Notes: generated from the sequence alone by a model not told the origin. Shown: positions 38,381-47,671, counted from the stretch's first letter. The stretch is 64,000 nt of DNA from Fusibacter_A sp965140735 (GCA_965140735.1 OZ223306.1:744001-808000), one strand, 5' to 3'. Numbers and translations are program-made.

Positions 38381-38426
38381 AAAGGAGGAACTGGTGAGGT
38401 TATAACCATCACCAGGACAAATTATG
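38381..38426 (+). promoter_or_regulatory. Shine-Dalgarno separated from the sheath start by a strong hairpin
   Basis: The strong site AAAGGAGG (about 38381-38388) lies about 36 bases before the sheath ATG. Between them CTGGTGAGGT (38391-38400) pairs with ACCATCACCAG (38405-38415), with one bulged A and a TATA loop. The bases next to the ATG offer only CAGGA. The hairpin may bring the site close to the start or protect the mRNA. Confidence 0.55.
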
Positions 38427-40139
38427 GCAGAATATTTATCTCCCGGTGTTTACGTGGAAGAATTCGAAAGTGGTCCTCGTCCTATGGAAGGTGTTAGTAC
38501 TTCAACAGCTGGTTTCGTTGGTATGGCTCAAAGAGGTGCTGTCATAGGCGCTCCAGAACTTGTAACAAATATTTCAGATTTTAAAAGAACATATGGTGGC
38601 TATTTACCAGAAAGTGTTTATCATGAACACAGATATTTAGCTTATGCGGTAGAGCAATTCTTCTTAAACGGTGGGGGCAGAGCTTATATTATGAGAGTGG
38701 CACCTGAGGATGCTAAAGCAGCTGAAATTGATCTCAATGAATGGCTAAAAATCAAAGCTAAAAACCCTGGTTTATGGGGCAATAACATTAGGGTTAAGTT
38801 GACGCCTGCAAGTAAAGCTAAGACTCAGATTCTAGAAGTTATTGAAGATGATATGGGCAGTACGAAATACAAAGTAAAAAATTCAAATGGCTTTAATGCT
38901 GGTGATGTGGTTGTATTTAATGACGGTGAAACAAGTACTGAAAATGTTATAGAAACTTCTGTTGAAGGTGTCTTAACATTTAAAAATGCGTTTGAAGGAG
39001 ACGTTGTGGATACTGAATTACTTCCAGTGAAAACACTTACTACAAGTGAATTCCACTTAGAAGTCGGCTTCCAAGATGTTTTAGAAAGCTATGAATTTGT
39101 ATCTTTAAATGTGGCAGGTTTCAATTATATTGGTAAAAAACTTGCGAAATCTGTTCTTGTTGAAGTAGAAATGTTGAAAGCAGAAAGTGCTGAGGAATCA
39201 CCTTATAAAGCGCTTTCTCAAAAAGAAGATGGCACATTTGTCTTTGGTCTTTACAATGGCTCAGATGGTGATATAAGTGCTGTAACAGCTGCTGAGTACA
39301 TGGGGACTGATGATGGTCCTGGTAAAAGAACAGGGATTCAATCATTCCTAGAAAACGATAATGTCAGTATTATGGCAGTTCCAGGTAACGTTGACCCGAA
39401 CGTTCAAATGGCACTCATTGCACATTGTGAAAACACAAAGAGCAGGTTTGCTGTTTTAGATATTCCGAGAGATGCTGCTAAAGTTGCTGATGTACTCAAA
39501 CATAGAGATATGTATGATTCTGATTATGCAGCAATTTATCATCCATGGCTTGAAGTCTTTGATCCACTTGATAAAAAGAACACTTACTTGCCACCATCTG
39601 GCGCAATGATTGGTATTTATGCAAGAACAGATAATTCAAGAGGTGTTTTTAAAGCTCCAGCAAACGAAACACTTAGCGGTGTGGTTGGTCTTAGCACGAT
39701 TTACGGTAAAGGCGAACAAGACATCCTTAATCCAAAAGGCGTTAACCTCATCAGAATCTTCACAGGTCAAGGCATTAGAGTATGGGGCGCAAGAACATTG
39801 TCTTCAAACTCTATGTGGAAATATATCAACGTTAGAAGACTCTTTATTTTCCTTGAAGAATCTATCCGTGCCAACACCAATTGGGTTGTCTTTGAACCTA
39901 ACGATGAGGCACTTTGGAGTAGAGTTAAACGTACGATTGATGTTTTCTTAACGGGTGTATGGCGTACTGGCGCACTTGCTGGAACGACTCCTGGCGAAGC
40001 ATTCTTCGTGGATATCGGTAGAACAACAATGTCTAAAGATGATATTGACAACGGCAGATTAGTCTGTGTTATCGGTGTAGCACCTGTAAAACCTGCAGAA
40101 TTTGTTATCTTTAGAATTACTCAAAAGACAAGTGAATGA
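38424..40139 (+). CDS. Contractile sheath protein (Pvc2/Cis2-like)
   Basis: A 571-aa phage-tail sheath protein that forms the contracting outer tube. Family landmarks: MAEYLSPGVYVEEFESGPRP at the start, GVSTSTAGFVGMAQRG, YLAYAVEQFFLNGGGRAYIMRV, LDIPRDAAKVADVLKHR, YIPPSGAMIGIYARTD-like YLPPSGAMIGIYARTD, IRVWGARTLS, YINVRRLFIFLEESI and the C-terminal RITQKTSE handshake. Only one sheath gene is seen, while Afp/PVC carry several. It is followed 68 bases later by the tube gene. Confidence 0.96.
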   Translation: MAEYLSPGVYVEEFESGPRPMEGVSTSTAGFVGMAQRGAVIGAPELVTNISDFKRTYGGYLPESVYHEHRYLAYAVEQFFLNGGGRAYIMRVAPEDAKAAEIDLNEWLKIKAKNPGLWGNNIRVKLTPASKAKTQILEVIEDDMGSTKYKVKNSNGFNAGDVVVFNDGETSTENVIETSVEGVLTFKNAFEGDVVDTELLPVKTLTTSEFHLEVGFQDVLESYEFVSLNVAGFNYIGKKLAKSVLVEVEMLKAESAEESPYKALSQKEDGTFVFGLYNGSDGDISAVTAAEYMGTDDGPGKRTGIQSFLENDNVSIMAVPGNVDPNVQMALIAHCENTKSRFAVLDIPRDAAKVADVLKHRDMYDSDYAAIYHPWLEVFDPLDKKNTYLPPSGAMIGIYARTDNSRGVFKAPANETLSGVVGLSTIYGKGEQDILNPKGVNLIRIFTGQGIRVWGARTLSSNSMWKYINVRRLFIFLEESIRANTNWVVFEPNDEALWSRVKRTIDVFLTGVWRTGALAGTTPGEAFFVDIGRTTMSKDDIDNGRLVCVIGVAPVKPAEFVIFRITQKTSE

Positions 40140-40207
40140 TCATCTTAAGACCGATTGAGAAAATACACTCAACATCTTTGAATAGCTAATGTAAGGAGGA
40201 AAATACA

Positions 40208-40639
40208 ATGGCTGAAAGTAAACATCCATATCGTAATTTTAGATTTAGATTGGAAATAGATGGGCTTGAAGCGGGTGGCTTCAGTGATGTAACAGGTTTT
40301 GATGCAACTATGGACGTCATCGAATACAGAGAAGGCGACGATGTCATCACACCTAGAAAATTACCAGGCCTTATTAAGTATGGTAATGTCACTCTTAAAT
40401 GGGGGACTTCAGATTCAATGGTGCTATATGAATGGTTAAATGATATTGCAGAGGGTACTGTGGAACGTAAAACAGTGACGATTACTTCCATCGATGAAGC
40501 CGGTGACGATGCAGCATCATGGCAATTAATCAATGCATGGCCTGTAAAATACACAGCGCCTGACTTCAATGCAAGTGGATCAGAGGTTGCTTTTGAATCT
40601 ATGGAACTTGCACATGAAGGCTTGACAAGAACAGCATAA
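40208..40639 (+). CDS. Inner tube protein (Pvc1/Cis1-like, T4 gp19 family)
   Basis: A 143-aa Hcp/gp19-type tube protein that stacks as the inner tube. Characteristic pattern: PYRNFRFRLEIDGLEAGGFSDVTGFD, EYREGDD, ITPRKLPGLIKYGNVTLKWG, WQLINAWPVKYTAPDFNASG and EVAFESMELAHEGL. GTAAGGAGG precedes the ATG. Confidence 0.95.
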   Translation: MAESKHPYRNFRFRLEIDGLEAGGFSDVTGFDATMDVIEYREGDDVITPRKLPGLIKYGNVTLKWGTSDSMVLYEWLNDIAEGTVERKTVTITSIDEAGDDAASWQLINAWPVKYTAPDFNASGSEVAFESMELAHEGLTRTA

Positions 40640-40672
40640 TATCTATAAAAACTGAGTGAGGAGGTAAATCAT

Positions 40673-41044
40673 ATGGCATTCCAAACGGAATTTAACTTCG
40701 TACTCCCCAAGGGATTTATTGACCAAGATGGCAACCTACATCGTGAAGGCGTCATGCGACTGGCTACTGCAGCGGATGAAATCTTACCGATGAAAGATGC
40801 CCGTGTTCAACAAAATCCGGGTTACTTAACCATCATTTTATTATCGAGAGTGATCGTTAAGCTTGGGGATCTTAGAGCAATTGATACAAAAACAATCGAA
40901 AAACTTTTCACGGCAGATTTAGCCTATCTTCAAGATTTATATTCACGTGTAAATCAGATGGAGGTACCGAGCTATGATGCAGTGTGTCCAAGCTGTGGCA
41001 AAAAATTTGGAGTACATGTTGATTTTTTTCATCAGGAAGGATAG
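40673..41044 (+). CDS. Tail-assembly-like protein with CxxC, frame 0 of a probable frameshift pair
   Basis: A 123-aa protein found between the two tube genes in many eCIS loci and related to phage tail-assembly proteins. Landmarks: FVLPKGFIDQDGNLHREGVMRLATAADE, QQNPGYLTIILLSRVI, TADLAYLQDLYSRVN, and a C-terminal CPSCGKKF. GAGGAGG precedes the ATG. The frame ends at TAG 41042-41044. A run of seven T at 41023-41029 near its end, in the X XXY YYZ register, would allow a -1 shift into the module at 41029-41223. Confidence 0.82.
   Translation: MAFQTEFNFVLPKGFIDQDGNLHREGVMRLATAADEILPMKDARVQQNPGYLTIILLSRVIVKLGDLRAIDTKTIEKLFTADLAYLQDLYSRVNQMEVPSYDAVCPSCGKKFGVHVDFFHQEG
41023..41029 (+). promoter_or_regulatory. 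Predicted -1 ribosomal frameshift site
   Basis: Seven T in frame-0 register GAT TTT TTT CAT, which is the slippery heptamer U UUU UUU. A -1 slip would avoid the stop 13 bases later and continue as TCA TCA GGA AGG. The -1 frame is closed upstream by TGA at 41020-41022 and has no ATG, GTG or TTG before the conserved domain. Confidence 0.6.
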
Positions 41045-41223
41045 CCCCTTATCCCGTTAAAAGACTATACGAAGAAGTGGCTTTTATTGCATACTATTTT
41101 CACTGGTCTCATGATGATGTCATGAACATGGATCATAGGGAACGTCGGAAATGGTGTGATGAAATATCCGTTATTCATAAAAAAGTGAACGATGCACCAG
41201 AAAATGTATTCGATATTAGATAA
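41029..41223 (+). CDS. DUF6760-like module, probably made by -1 frameshift from the preceding gene
   Basis: A 64-codon frame with no normal start codon. It encodes the eCIS family pattern YPVKRLYEEVAFIAYYFHW, then MDHRERRKWCDEIS, ending at TAA 41221-41223. The domain agrees with DUF6760, whose genes follow the tail-assembly-like gene in eCIS loci. The frame opens only after a TGA at 41020-41022, and the first possible start (GTG 41077) falls inside the conserved part. A fused product would be 183 aa. Initiation at ATA 41041, just after AGGAAGG, is the main alternative. The parallel in phages is lambda gpG/gpGT. Confidence 0.7.
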   Translation, partial: SSGRIAPYPVKRLYEEVAFIAYYFHWSHDDVMNMDHRERRKWCDEISVIHKKVNDAPENVFDIR

Positions 41224-41261
41224 GTTGAATAAAGGTTATTCAACATGAATTGGTGAGGCTT

Positions 41262-41690
41262 ATGGCAAACAAAATTTATGATTATGGCATGAACTGGCTC
41301 TTTAAAGTAGAGATTGGCGACATTAAAATGAGTTTCATTAAAGTATCAGGACTTGATATTGAACTGGAATTTGAGCCTTACAATGAGGGTGGCGTCAACG
41401 ATTATGTGCTGGAATTTCCAAAAAATAAAAAGAGTGGTCATTTAGTTTTAGAACGTGGTACTGGTGAAGTCTCAAAACTAATCAAATGGTTTCAGGACAT
41501 TCAAGTTGGTAAATTCGTTCGTAAAAATGGCACAATTAAGTTGGGAAATGAAACTGGAAAGATCATCCGTACATGGCAAATCGAAAATGCATTGCCTGTA
41601 AAATGGTCAGGTCCAAGCCTTGATGCAGTGGGCAAAGAAATCGCAGTTGAAAAAATTGAACTCAAGCATCAAGGGCTTAAAGAAAAGTAA
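41262..41690 (+). CDS. Second tube-like protein (Pvc5/Cis5-like, tube-baseplate adaptor)
   Basis: A 142-aa gp19-family protein, diverged from the main tube protein. Landmarks: YGMNWLFKVEIGDIKMSFIKVSGLDIELEFE, FPKNKKSGHLVLERG, LIKWFQDIQVG and WQIENALPVKWSGPSLDAVG. The ATG at 41262 follows GGTGAGG; an in-frame TTG at 41250 is the alternative. In known particles, Pvc5-type proteins form the first tube ring on the baseplate. Confidence 0.9.
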   Translation: MANKIYDYGMNWLFKVEIGDIKMSFIKVSGLDIELEFEPYNEGGVNDYVLEFPKNKKSGHLVLERGTGEVSKLIKWFQDIQVGKFVRKNGTIKLGNETGKIIRTWQIENALPVKWSGPSLDAVGKEIAVEKIELKHQGLKEK

Positions 41691-41726
41691 GATCGTTTAA
41701 CACAATCGTTATATTCTATTAAGTCT

Positions 41727-41764
41727 AAAGATAAGGGGCATACTAGCCATGCCCCTTATCTTTT
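41727..41764 (+). terminator. Perfect 15-bp terminator-like hairpin inside the eCIS operon
   Basis: AAAGATAAGGGGCAT (41727-41741) pairs exactly with ATGCCCCTTATCTTT (41749-41763) around a 7-base loop, followed by TTTT with the last arm bases. It sits 18 bases before the next start codon and would separate highly expressed sheath/tube genes from low-copy baseplate genes. Confidence 0.8.
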
Positions 41765-41781
41765 AAAAAAAGGTGAGCAAT

Positions 41782-44700
41782 ATGGTGAATCAAACATTTA
41801 AACCGATGATTAAACCCTTTCCAATACTTTTAAAATCACAATTTGCCATAGAAATTTTATCACATAACAAAGGGCAATCTATGACCTCATGGCCTTTGAT
41901 GGAGCTGATCTACTTATTAATGCAAGAAGAGCTTAATGAGGAACAGAGCATGACCATTCAAACCATCATAGAAAATAACCCTATGATTTATAATGCAATT
42001 CAACAAGTACACGAACATCATGAAACCGTTAAAAATACGCATTACAGCAGACCGATAGACGTAATCAATAGGCAACTGCTGCTGATCAATACACTTTTAA
42101 AAACAGACCATATGAATCCTGTGGTAAATTACCACGAACTACAGAAATTAATTGATTTGAATATCAGCTCATCATCAAAAGAGCAGATTTCCAGTTCAAT
42201 AGAGATTCGAAATGAATATGCAAAACGTTATGTAAAAAATAACTTAAAAATTCAACATAGTGAAAATAGAAATACAAATAATCACGAAAATAGCATGACT
42301 TTAATCACTAAAAACAACCATGTCTATAGAGACACCCCTGTGTTAAATAATTATGCCAAATTGTATATTCGAGATGCACTTAAGGCCCCAACAGAGCAAC
42401 TTTCAACTCAAAATGAATCTGTTAAAACGTTAGAAAAATCATCTGAACGCCATTTTTTATCTAAACTTGTCAATCGTATTTTAGGTCGAAATCAAAAATC
42501 AAATGATTTGGAAAATAGCATCTTAACTCAAAATAGAAATACAGAAGCTATGGCATCCTTTACTCAGTGGTCAGCAACACAATTGCTTACTGCCATTGAG
42601 ATGTCTATGCCCATAGCCCATTATATAAATCAGACCTCAAATCGCTTTATCTACAGAAGCTATGTCGCACATAAATTAGAACGCTTTTATGATGAGGTCA
42701 ATCAACATATTCAATCTTCAAAATTTACCGAAATACCCAATCCAGTTCTTAAAAAGAGAGATGTCATTAAGCCAAATGATACTCTTATAAAGCATGCTGT
42801 TTTTTCGAAAACACAGTTAACAGCCCATGAGAACCGAATGAATGCAATGCTTCAATATAGCGTTCGTAATAAAAACAGCCTTTTTATTGATAGTATCAAG
42901 CAACATGTCAATAACGATAATAACTTAAGTAACCATACTGTTATGAACAGTAATTCTAAAATCAATACGATCGTTAAGAGTGACAGCACCACGACTCTGT
43001 ACAATATTTCAAATAAAAATACTGATATTCACTTGAGTGATTACCATGACTCTAATCTAAACCTAAACAGCAATAGATTCATCAATTCAGAAATCAATGA
43101 CAATAGTATGAGCCGTTATACTGATATGAATCACTATGCAAGTGATGACCTCAACCATAATTTATTTGAAACCAATACACTTTACAGAAGTTTAAATCTA
43201 ATCAATAAAAAAATGCCTTTAAATGAACCGTTTGCATCTAAGGATATTACAATCCATCAGACAGTCATTGATAATACGTTCCAATACAGTCAATTATATG
43301 AGATCACAAATAATCACATTCAGGATAAGCCAAAAACTGAAGTTAAAATTCAAAATCAATTTATGAATCAGGGTAAATTTGTAAACCAGGGTAAGTTTGT
43401 AAATCAAAATCAATTTGTAAATCAGAATGATGAACGCCTTATCTATCAAAATGTACACCTGGAAAATCAGGCTATTCACATAAGTAGCAATACATTTGAA
43501 AATCGAAATAAAATTATTAATACCAGTACCAATACCAATACTAATAATATTAACCTTCAAGTAGCACGTCATAATAATACAAATAGTTTGACTCAATACA
43601 ATATGCCTTCACAGGAGTCTTTTCAAAATTTATCGGTTTTTAACAGACACAACAACCGTTATCCCTTAAATGAAATGAATTCCAACAGCATGTATCATCA
43701 AACTTTTAATAGAGCTTCTTATGGCCCTACTGTAAAAGTCGAGCCGTACAACGAGACTGTATTCAACAGAAATTCAAATTATAATTATAATAATGCGATT
43801 TCAACGCATTTGAATAATAATAATAGTATTAATAGTAATAATAACTATGGAAGCAATCTCAACTTTAATCATCAGTTTAACTCAGCTTCACGAAATCTGA
43901 ATAACCTGTATGAAGTGAATAACAACACGTTGACGCCTAACAATTTTGAGGTTGAGACAGTGTTTAATTATAGTGATCTTTCTCTTTTCGAAACGAACAG
44001 ACACGAGTGGGCAATTTATCCATATCAATATAATCCCTTAATGGTATATCATATGCGCTATAGTGATTTACACAACGATTATCAAAGTGCCGTAAAACAT
44101 ATTATATTAACCCAGATGGAGACCATCTATAGTTTTGATAATAGAATAAATGCTTTTGATGAATCCATGAAACAAGTTATCAATGCTCACATGAATGAAC
44201 ATATCACTGAAGGTATTAATAAATTTACCCATAATACTATAGAAAACCTTACAAATGTAGCTACTAACAGAGTCCAAAGTGCAAATCTCTTTAATGACTC
44301 TTATCTAAAAGATATCCATAAGAAATACAATACTTTGAAAAATATAAATGCTTTTACGCTGGATCTAACGAATCGCTTTTTCAGCACTCATGATGCTAAA
44401 TTCATTAAGCAAATACATCAAACGCTTGAGCAGGTAAAATCACTCCATTTTGATCACCTAAATCTCTATACTCAAGAGAACAGAAATAATGTATTTGATC
44501 TAAAAAGTGAAATGCATCAGCATCAAATTCAGCCCTTGAATTTATATCAAGGTGATATTCAAAAGGCATTAATAAATCATTCGACTTTTTCTACAGATCA
44601 GTTTTTAACATATAGACTCGATACCATAAACCAAATGTTAAGAGATGACCGGGGTCAAAGTAGTGTTCCTCATTTAGAATCCAGTTCTTTTAATCAAGGT

Positions 44701-47016
44701 GATCTCTTTTCCGTTACGAAAAAGCAAATATTCAACGAACCTCAAAGTTTAATTCGACTTGCGGCATCACTTGTTAACCAATCAAATCGTTTCCAACGTT
44801 TTTATTATAATCATAAGTGGATTAGAAATGAAGCTGCTACAAATTTGATTCTACAGACTGCAATTAGAGGAGAAGAGTCCATAAACAGCCTTTGGCTTAA
44901 ATCTATTTTGAATCGTACATCTGATAAAAATATAAATCAGTCGACTTTTAGTCCATTTTATATTAATCAGATATCAGAGGAGAGCAGTTTTACACATACT
45001 TTTGAAATGCTTTATCCGCAAGCCCATACCTCTATTCAAGAGGATGCGTTTTTATCAGAAGTTGATCACTTCATAAACCAAAGCATACTTAGAAAGATAA
45101 AAAAGACAAGGACGAACACCTCATCGGAATCTGAATTCAATCCAGCTTTAGATCACATAACATCGCATTATTTAAAGAACATTATCGAAAATAAAACTTT
45201 CTTGGTTAACTTAGAGCATAAGCAGCTTAAACTAGCTCAGTCAAATTCTAGAAGTGAAAATTTAAATCAAAACCAAAATCTATTTAATCAAAACGTAAGT
45301 TTATTTAATCATAATGTGAATTTATTTAATCAAAATGCAAATCTATTTGATCCAGATATAAAGATTCACACAGATGTATTTTTAAGTAGTGATACGACTT
45401 CATACAACCTAGAAAATAAGGGCGTTTATACACTCCAACAGATTAGAGCTCTTTTGAAGACCTATCCGATTAGAACACAAGCTAAACTGATCATAAATGC
45501 TCATAAAAGACTTCAGAATATAAATCATTTAACTCCTTTGAGCAACTCAAATATTTTAAATCGCTTCCAAAGTAGCAATAATCTCAGTGTATTTGACACT
45601 GTGGAAGCCCCTTTACCCGTGATCGATATGCTGAATGCTTCTCAAGTGCATGAAGTCATAGACTTTAACTATATGAATTCTCTTGCATCGATTATTAATG
45701 CCAGTAAGAAGTTCCAAATCCATATCAGCAATTACGCGGATGACCATAGTTTAAGACATACTCAAAACGAGCATGATAACAGTGTCCATCATATAATCGC
45801 AGTCAACAACTTGCACAACGTAGGTCAAATGAATCTTTTAAAGCAAATGGATAACATATTGTATATGAATGACACAAATCGTACAGATCAGACTTATAAT
45901 CTAAATCATGAACAGCATATAGATAATAAAAACAACCTAAATAGGTTAAACCATACGCACAATATGACGACTCTTCATAACGAAATGAGGGTAAATCCAA
46001 AGATCATAACGCTAAATCTTAATCATAAAGTATTTAAAAAAACATTTAATCAAAGGTTTAATCAATCTTTAGACCAATCTGTTAATGAAACAAGGTTAGG
46101 CTCTGATCAAACCAACAACTATGCAAGTAAATGGCAAAATACTGTAATTTTAAAAAATGATGATGAAAGTATCAAACTGACGTTAAATGCTTCTCACTTG
46201 AGACAGAGCATTACCCCTATAAATCAAATCAAGGCACCGAGTGTAGATTACACTCACGAGATATCATTGCTCATGGCTGAACTTGCAGACACTCAAAAGT
46301 CATCTGAGAAAGTTAAAGGTCGAAAGCAGAAGAAAGCAGCACGTAAGAAAGAGGAAAAGCGCAAAGCTCTCGAACGAGAAATTGAACGCTTAAATTTACA
46401 AATCAAGCAACAAGAACAACAACGTCTGGCACATAAGCAATATCCCGAACTTGTGCCAGCCTATGTTTATCAAAGTTTAAAAGCATCACAAAAACAACTC
46501 GATGGTGAAAGCATCATTCAAAGTCAATTACACTATAAAAATCAATTTGTGAAGTCTAAAGCTGAAAATAAGAGTCCTTTAAAGTTCTCAGAAAAAACAG
46601 TTAAAACGATCTCAAATTATACGAAAACCTTACAGAAGAACATGAAACAAATGAATATACTTCACGATATTAAGACACCATCTGTAGCCAATAATACGGT
46701 TCAAATGAGCACCTATTTACTTCAAAAGCAAACACCTGTTAACTTGACGCACCATACAGATCAAGTGATGTCCTATTCAGATGTTGAGTCTTCACAGCTA
46801 TCACATAAAACAGTGGAGAGAGAAATCATTCGCGAAGTCATGGCGGCGCCAGAGATGACTTCTCTTTTACCAAAGGATGCTCAAGAAAGCGCACAAAACA
46901 TCGAACCTGCTGTGGCACCTTTGCCTGAAACAATCAATATCGATAAAATTGCAGATCAAGTTTATAAACGCGTCACAGATCGTGTTGAACGCGAACGCAG
47001 AAGACGAGGTTTATAG
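41782..47016 (+). CDS. Giant Asn-rich eCIS protein with C-terminal coiled coil
   Basis: About 1744 aa. The ATG at 41782 is preferred over the GTG at 41773, as AAAGGTGA lies five bases upstream. The N-terminal roughly 100 residues are folded-looking (PLMELIYLLMQEELNEEQSM). Most of the rest is very rich in Asn, His, Gln, Ser and Ile, with short internal repeats at 43351-43422 and 45280-45342. A Lys/Arg/Glu-rich coiled coil lies near residues 1505-1555. The last residues (INIDKIADQVYKRVTDRVERERRRRGL in pattern) match the C-terminus of the small eCIS protein that usually lies between Cis5 and the LysM gene. It may be a greatly enlarged form of that protein and a candidate length ruler; function is unproven. 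Confidence 0.75.
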   Translation: MVNQTFKPMIKPFPILLKSQFAIEILSHNKGQSMTSWPLMELIYLLMQEELNEEQSMTIQTIIENNPMIYNAIQQVHEHHETVKNTHYSRPIDVINRQLLLINTLLKTDHMNPVVNYHELQKLIDLNISSSSKEQISSSIEIRNEYAKRYVKNNLKIQHSENRNTNNHENSMTLITKNNHVYRDTPVLNNYAKLYIRDALKAPTEQLSTQNESVKTLEKSSERHFLSKLVNRILGRNQKSNDLENSILTQNRNTEAMASFTQWSATQLLTAIEMSMPIAHYINQTSNRFIYRSYVAHKLERFYDEVNQHIQSSKFTEIPNPVLKKRDVIKPNDTLIKHAVFSKTQLTAHENRMNAMLQYSVRNKNSLFIDSIKQHVNNDNNLSNHTVMNSNSKINTIVKSDSTTTLYNISNKNTDIHLSDYHDSNLNLNSNRFINSEINDNSMSRYTDMNHYASDDLNHNLFETNTLYRSLNLINKKMPLNEPFASKDITIHQTVIDNTFQYSQLYEITNNHIQDKPKTEVKIQNQFMNQGKFVNQGKFVNQNQFVNQNDERLIYQNVHLENQAIHISSNTFENRNKIINTSTNTNTNNINLQVARHNNTNSLTQYNMPSQESFQNLSVFNRHNNRYPLNEMNSNSMYHQTFNRASYGPTVKVEPYNETVFNRNSNYNYNNAISTHLNNNNSINSNNNYGSNLNFNHQFNSASRNLNNLYEVNNNTLTPNNFEVETVFNYSDLSLFETNRHEWAIYPYQYNPLMVYHMRYSDLHNDYQSAVKHIILTQMETIYSFDNRINAFDESMKQVINAHMNEHITEGINKFTHNTIENLTNVATNRVQSANLFNDSYLKDIHKKYNTLKNINAFTLDLTNRFFSTHDAKFIKQIHQTLEQVKSLHFDHLNLYTQENRNNVFDLKSEMHQHQIQPLNLYQGDIQKALINHSTFSTDQFLTYRLDTINQMLRDDRGQSSVPHLESSSFNQGDLFSVTKKQIFNEPQSLIRLAASLVNQSNRFQRFYYNHKWIRNEAATNLILQTAIRGEESINSLWLKSILNRTSDKNINQSTFSPFYINQISEESSFTHTFEMLYPQAHTSIQEDAFLSEVDHFINQSILRKIKKTRTNTSSESEFNPALDHITSHYLKNIIENKTFLVNLEHKQLKLAQSNSRSENLNQNQNLFNQNVSLFNHNVNLFNQNANLFDPDIKIHTDVFLSSDTTSYNLENKGVYTLQQIRALLKTYPIRTQAKLIINAHKRLQNINHLTPLSNSNILNRFQSSNNLSVFDTVEAPLPVIDMLNASQVHEVIDFNYMNSLASIINASKKFQIHISNYADDHSLRHTQNEHDNSVHHIIAVNNLHNVGQMNLLKQMDNILYMNDTNRTDQTYNLNHEQHIDNKNNLNRLNHTHNMTTLHNEMRVNPKIITLNLNHKVFKKTFNQRFNQSLDQSVNETRLGSDQTNNYASKWQNTVILKNDDESIKLTLNASHLRQSITPINQIKAPSVDYTHEISLLMAELADTQKSSEKVKGRKQKKAARKKEEKRKALEREIERLNLQIKQQEQQRLAHKQYPELVPAYVYQSLKASQKQLDGESIIQSQLHYKNQFVKSKAENKSPLKFSEKTVKTISNYTKTLQKNMKQMNILHDIKTPSVANNTVQMSTYLLQKQTPVNLTHHTDQVMSYSDVESSQLSHKTVEREIIREVMAAPEMTSLLPKDAQESAQNIEPAVAPLPETINIDKIADQVYKRVTDRVERERRRRGL
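43351..43422 (+). repeat. Four 18-bp repeats in the Asn-rich gene
   Basis: Units at 43351, 43369, 43387 and 43405, each encoding a variant of QGKFVN or QNQFVN. Confidence 0.85.
45280..45342 (+). repeat. Three 21-bp repeats in the Asn-rich gene
   Basis: Units at 45280, 45301 and 45322 encode LFNQNVS, LFNHNVN and LFNQNAN; a fourth diverges to LFDPD. Confidence 0.8.
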
Positions 47017-47026
47017 GAGGTAATAC

Positions 47027-47671
47027 ATGGCTCTTAAAAAAGCGAAAATATATATTATGGGTGAAAAGATCAAAGAGAACTTCAACTGTCTCTTTAATCC
47101 AAGCGATTATAAGATTACGAATGAAAAGACCTACTCATGGGCGAGTCCAATCGGTGTAGATCAGCCCGTTAAGCAATACAAAGGGAGTACAGTGCCTATA
47201 CTGGAAATTGACCTCTTCTTTGATACCTACATGACGCCTAAGGCAGAAAATAAGAAAGAAGATGTCCGCAAGTATACGGATAAGCTCTTAAAAGCCATGT
47301 CAGTAGATGCTGGTCTGCATGAACCGCCAGAAGTGCGCATCGTTTGGGGCTCACTTGACTTCAAAGGGGTTATCAGTAGAGCGGTTACTAAATTTACCAT
47401 GTTTTTAGAATCTGGTAAACCTGTTAGAGCAACGGTATCTTTAACGCTGAAAGCCACTGAAACCATGGAAGAACAGCTTAAGAAAACACCCCTTGAATCA
47501 CCTGATCGAACGAAACACCGTCGTATCAATCAAAACGAGTCCTTGTGGATGCTAGCAAGTCAGGAATACAAAGACCCAAGGATGTGGAAAATAATAGCGA
47601 AAGAGAATAAGATCGCGAATCCAAGACTATTAAAAAGTGGTCAAATCATGAAGATTCCTTCAATTGACTAA
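47027..47671 (+). CDS. LysM-containing baseplate protein (Pvc7/Cis7-like)
   Basis: A 214-aa protein. The N-terminal domain (KKAKIYIMGEKIKENFNCLFNPSDYKI, with LEIDLFFDTYMT) is the eCIS/phage hub-binding module. The C-terminal roughly 50 residues form a LysM (RRINQNESLWMLASQEYKDPRMWKIIAKENKIANPRLLKSGQIMKIP in pattern). These proteins connect tube and hub and resemble T4 gp53-type parts. ATAGGAGG precedes the ATG. It follows the giant gene by 10 bases and leads into the hub gene. Confidence 0.92.
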   Translation: MALKKAKIYIMGEKIKENFNCLFNPSDYKITNEKTYSWASPIGVDQPVKQYKGSTVPILEIDLFFDTYMTPKAENKKEDVRKYTDKLLKAMSVDAGLHEPPEVRIVWGSLDFKGVISRAVTKFTMFLESGKPVRATVSLTLKATETMEEQLKKTPLESPDRTKHRRINQNESLWMLASQEYKDPRMWKIIAKENKIANPRLLKSGQIMKIPSID

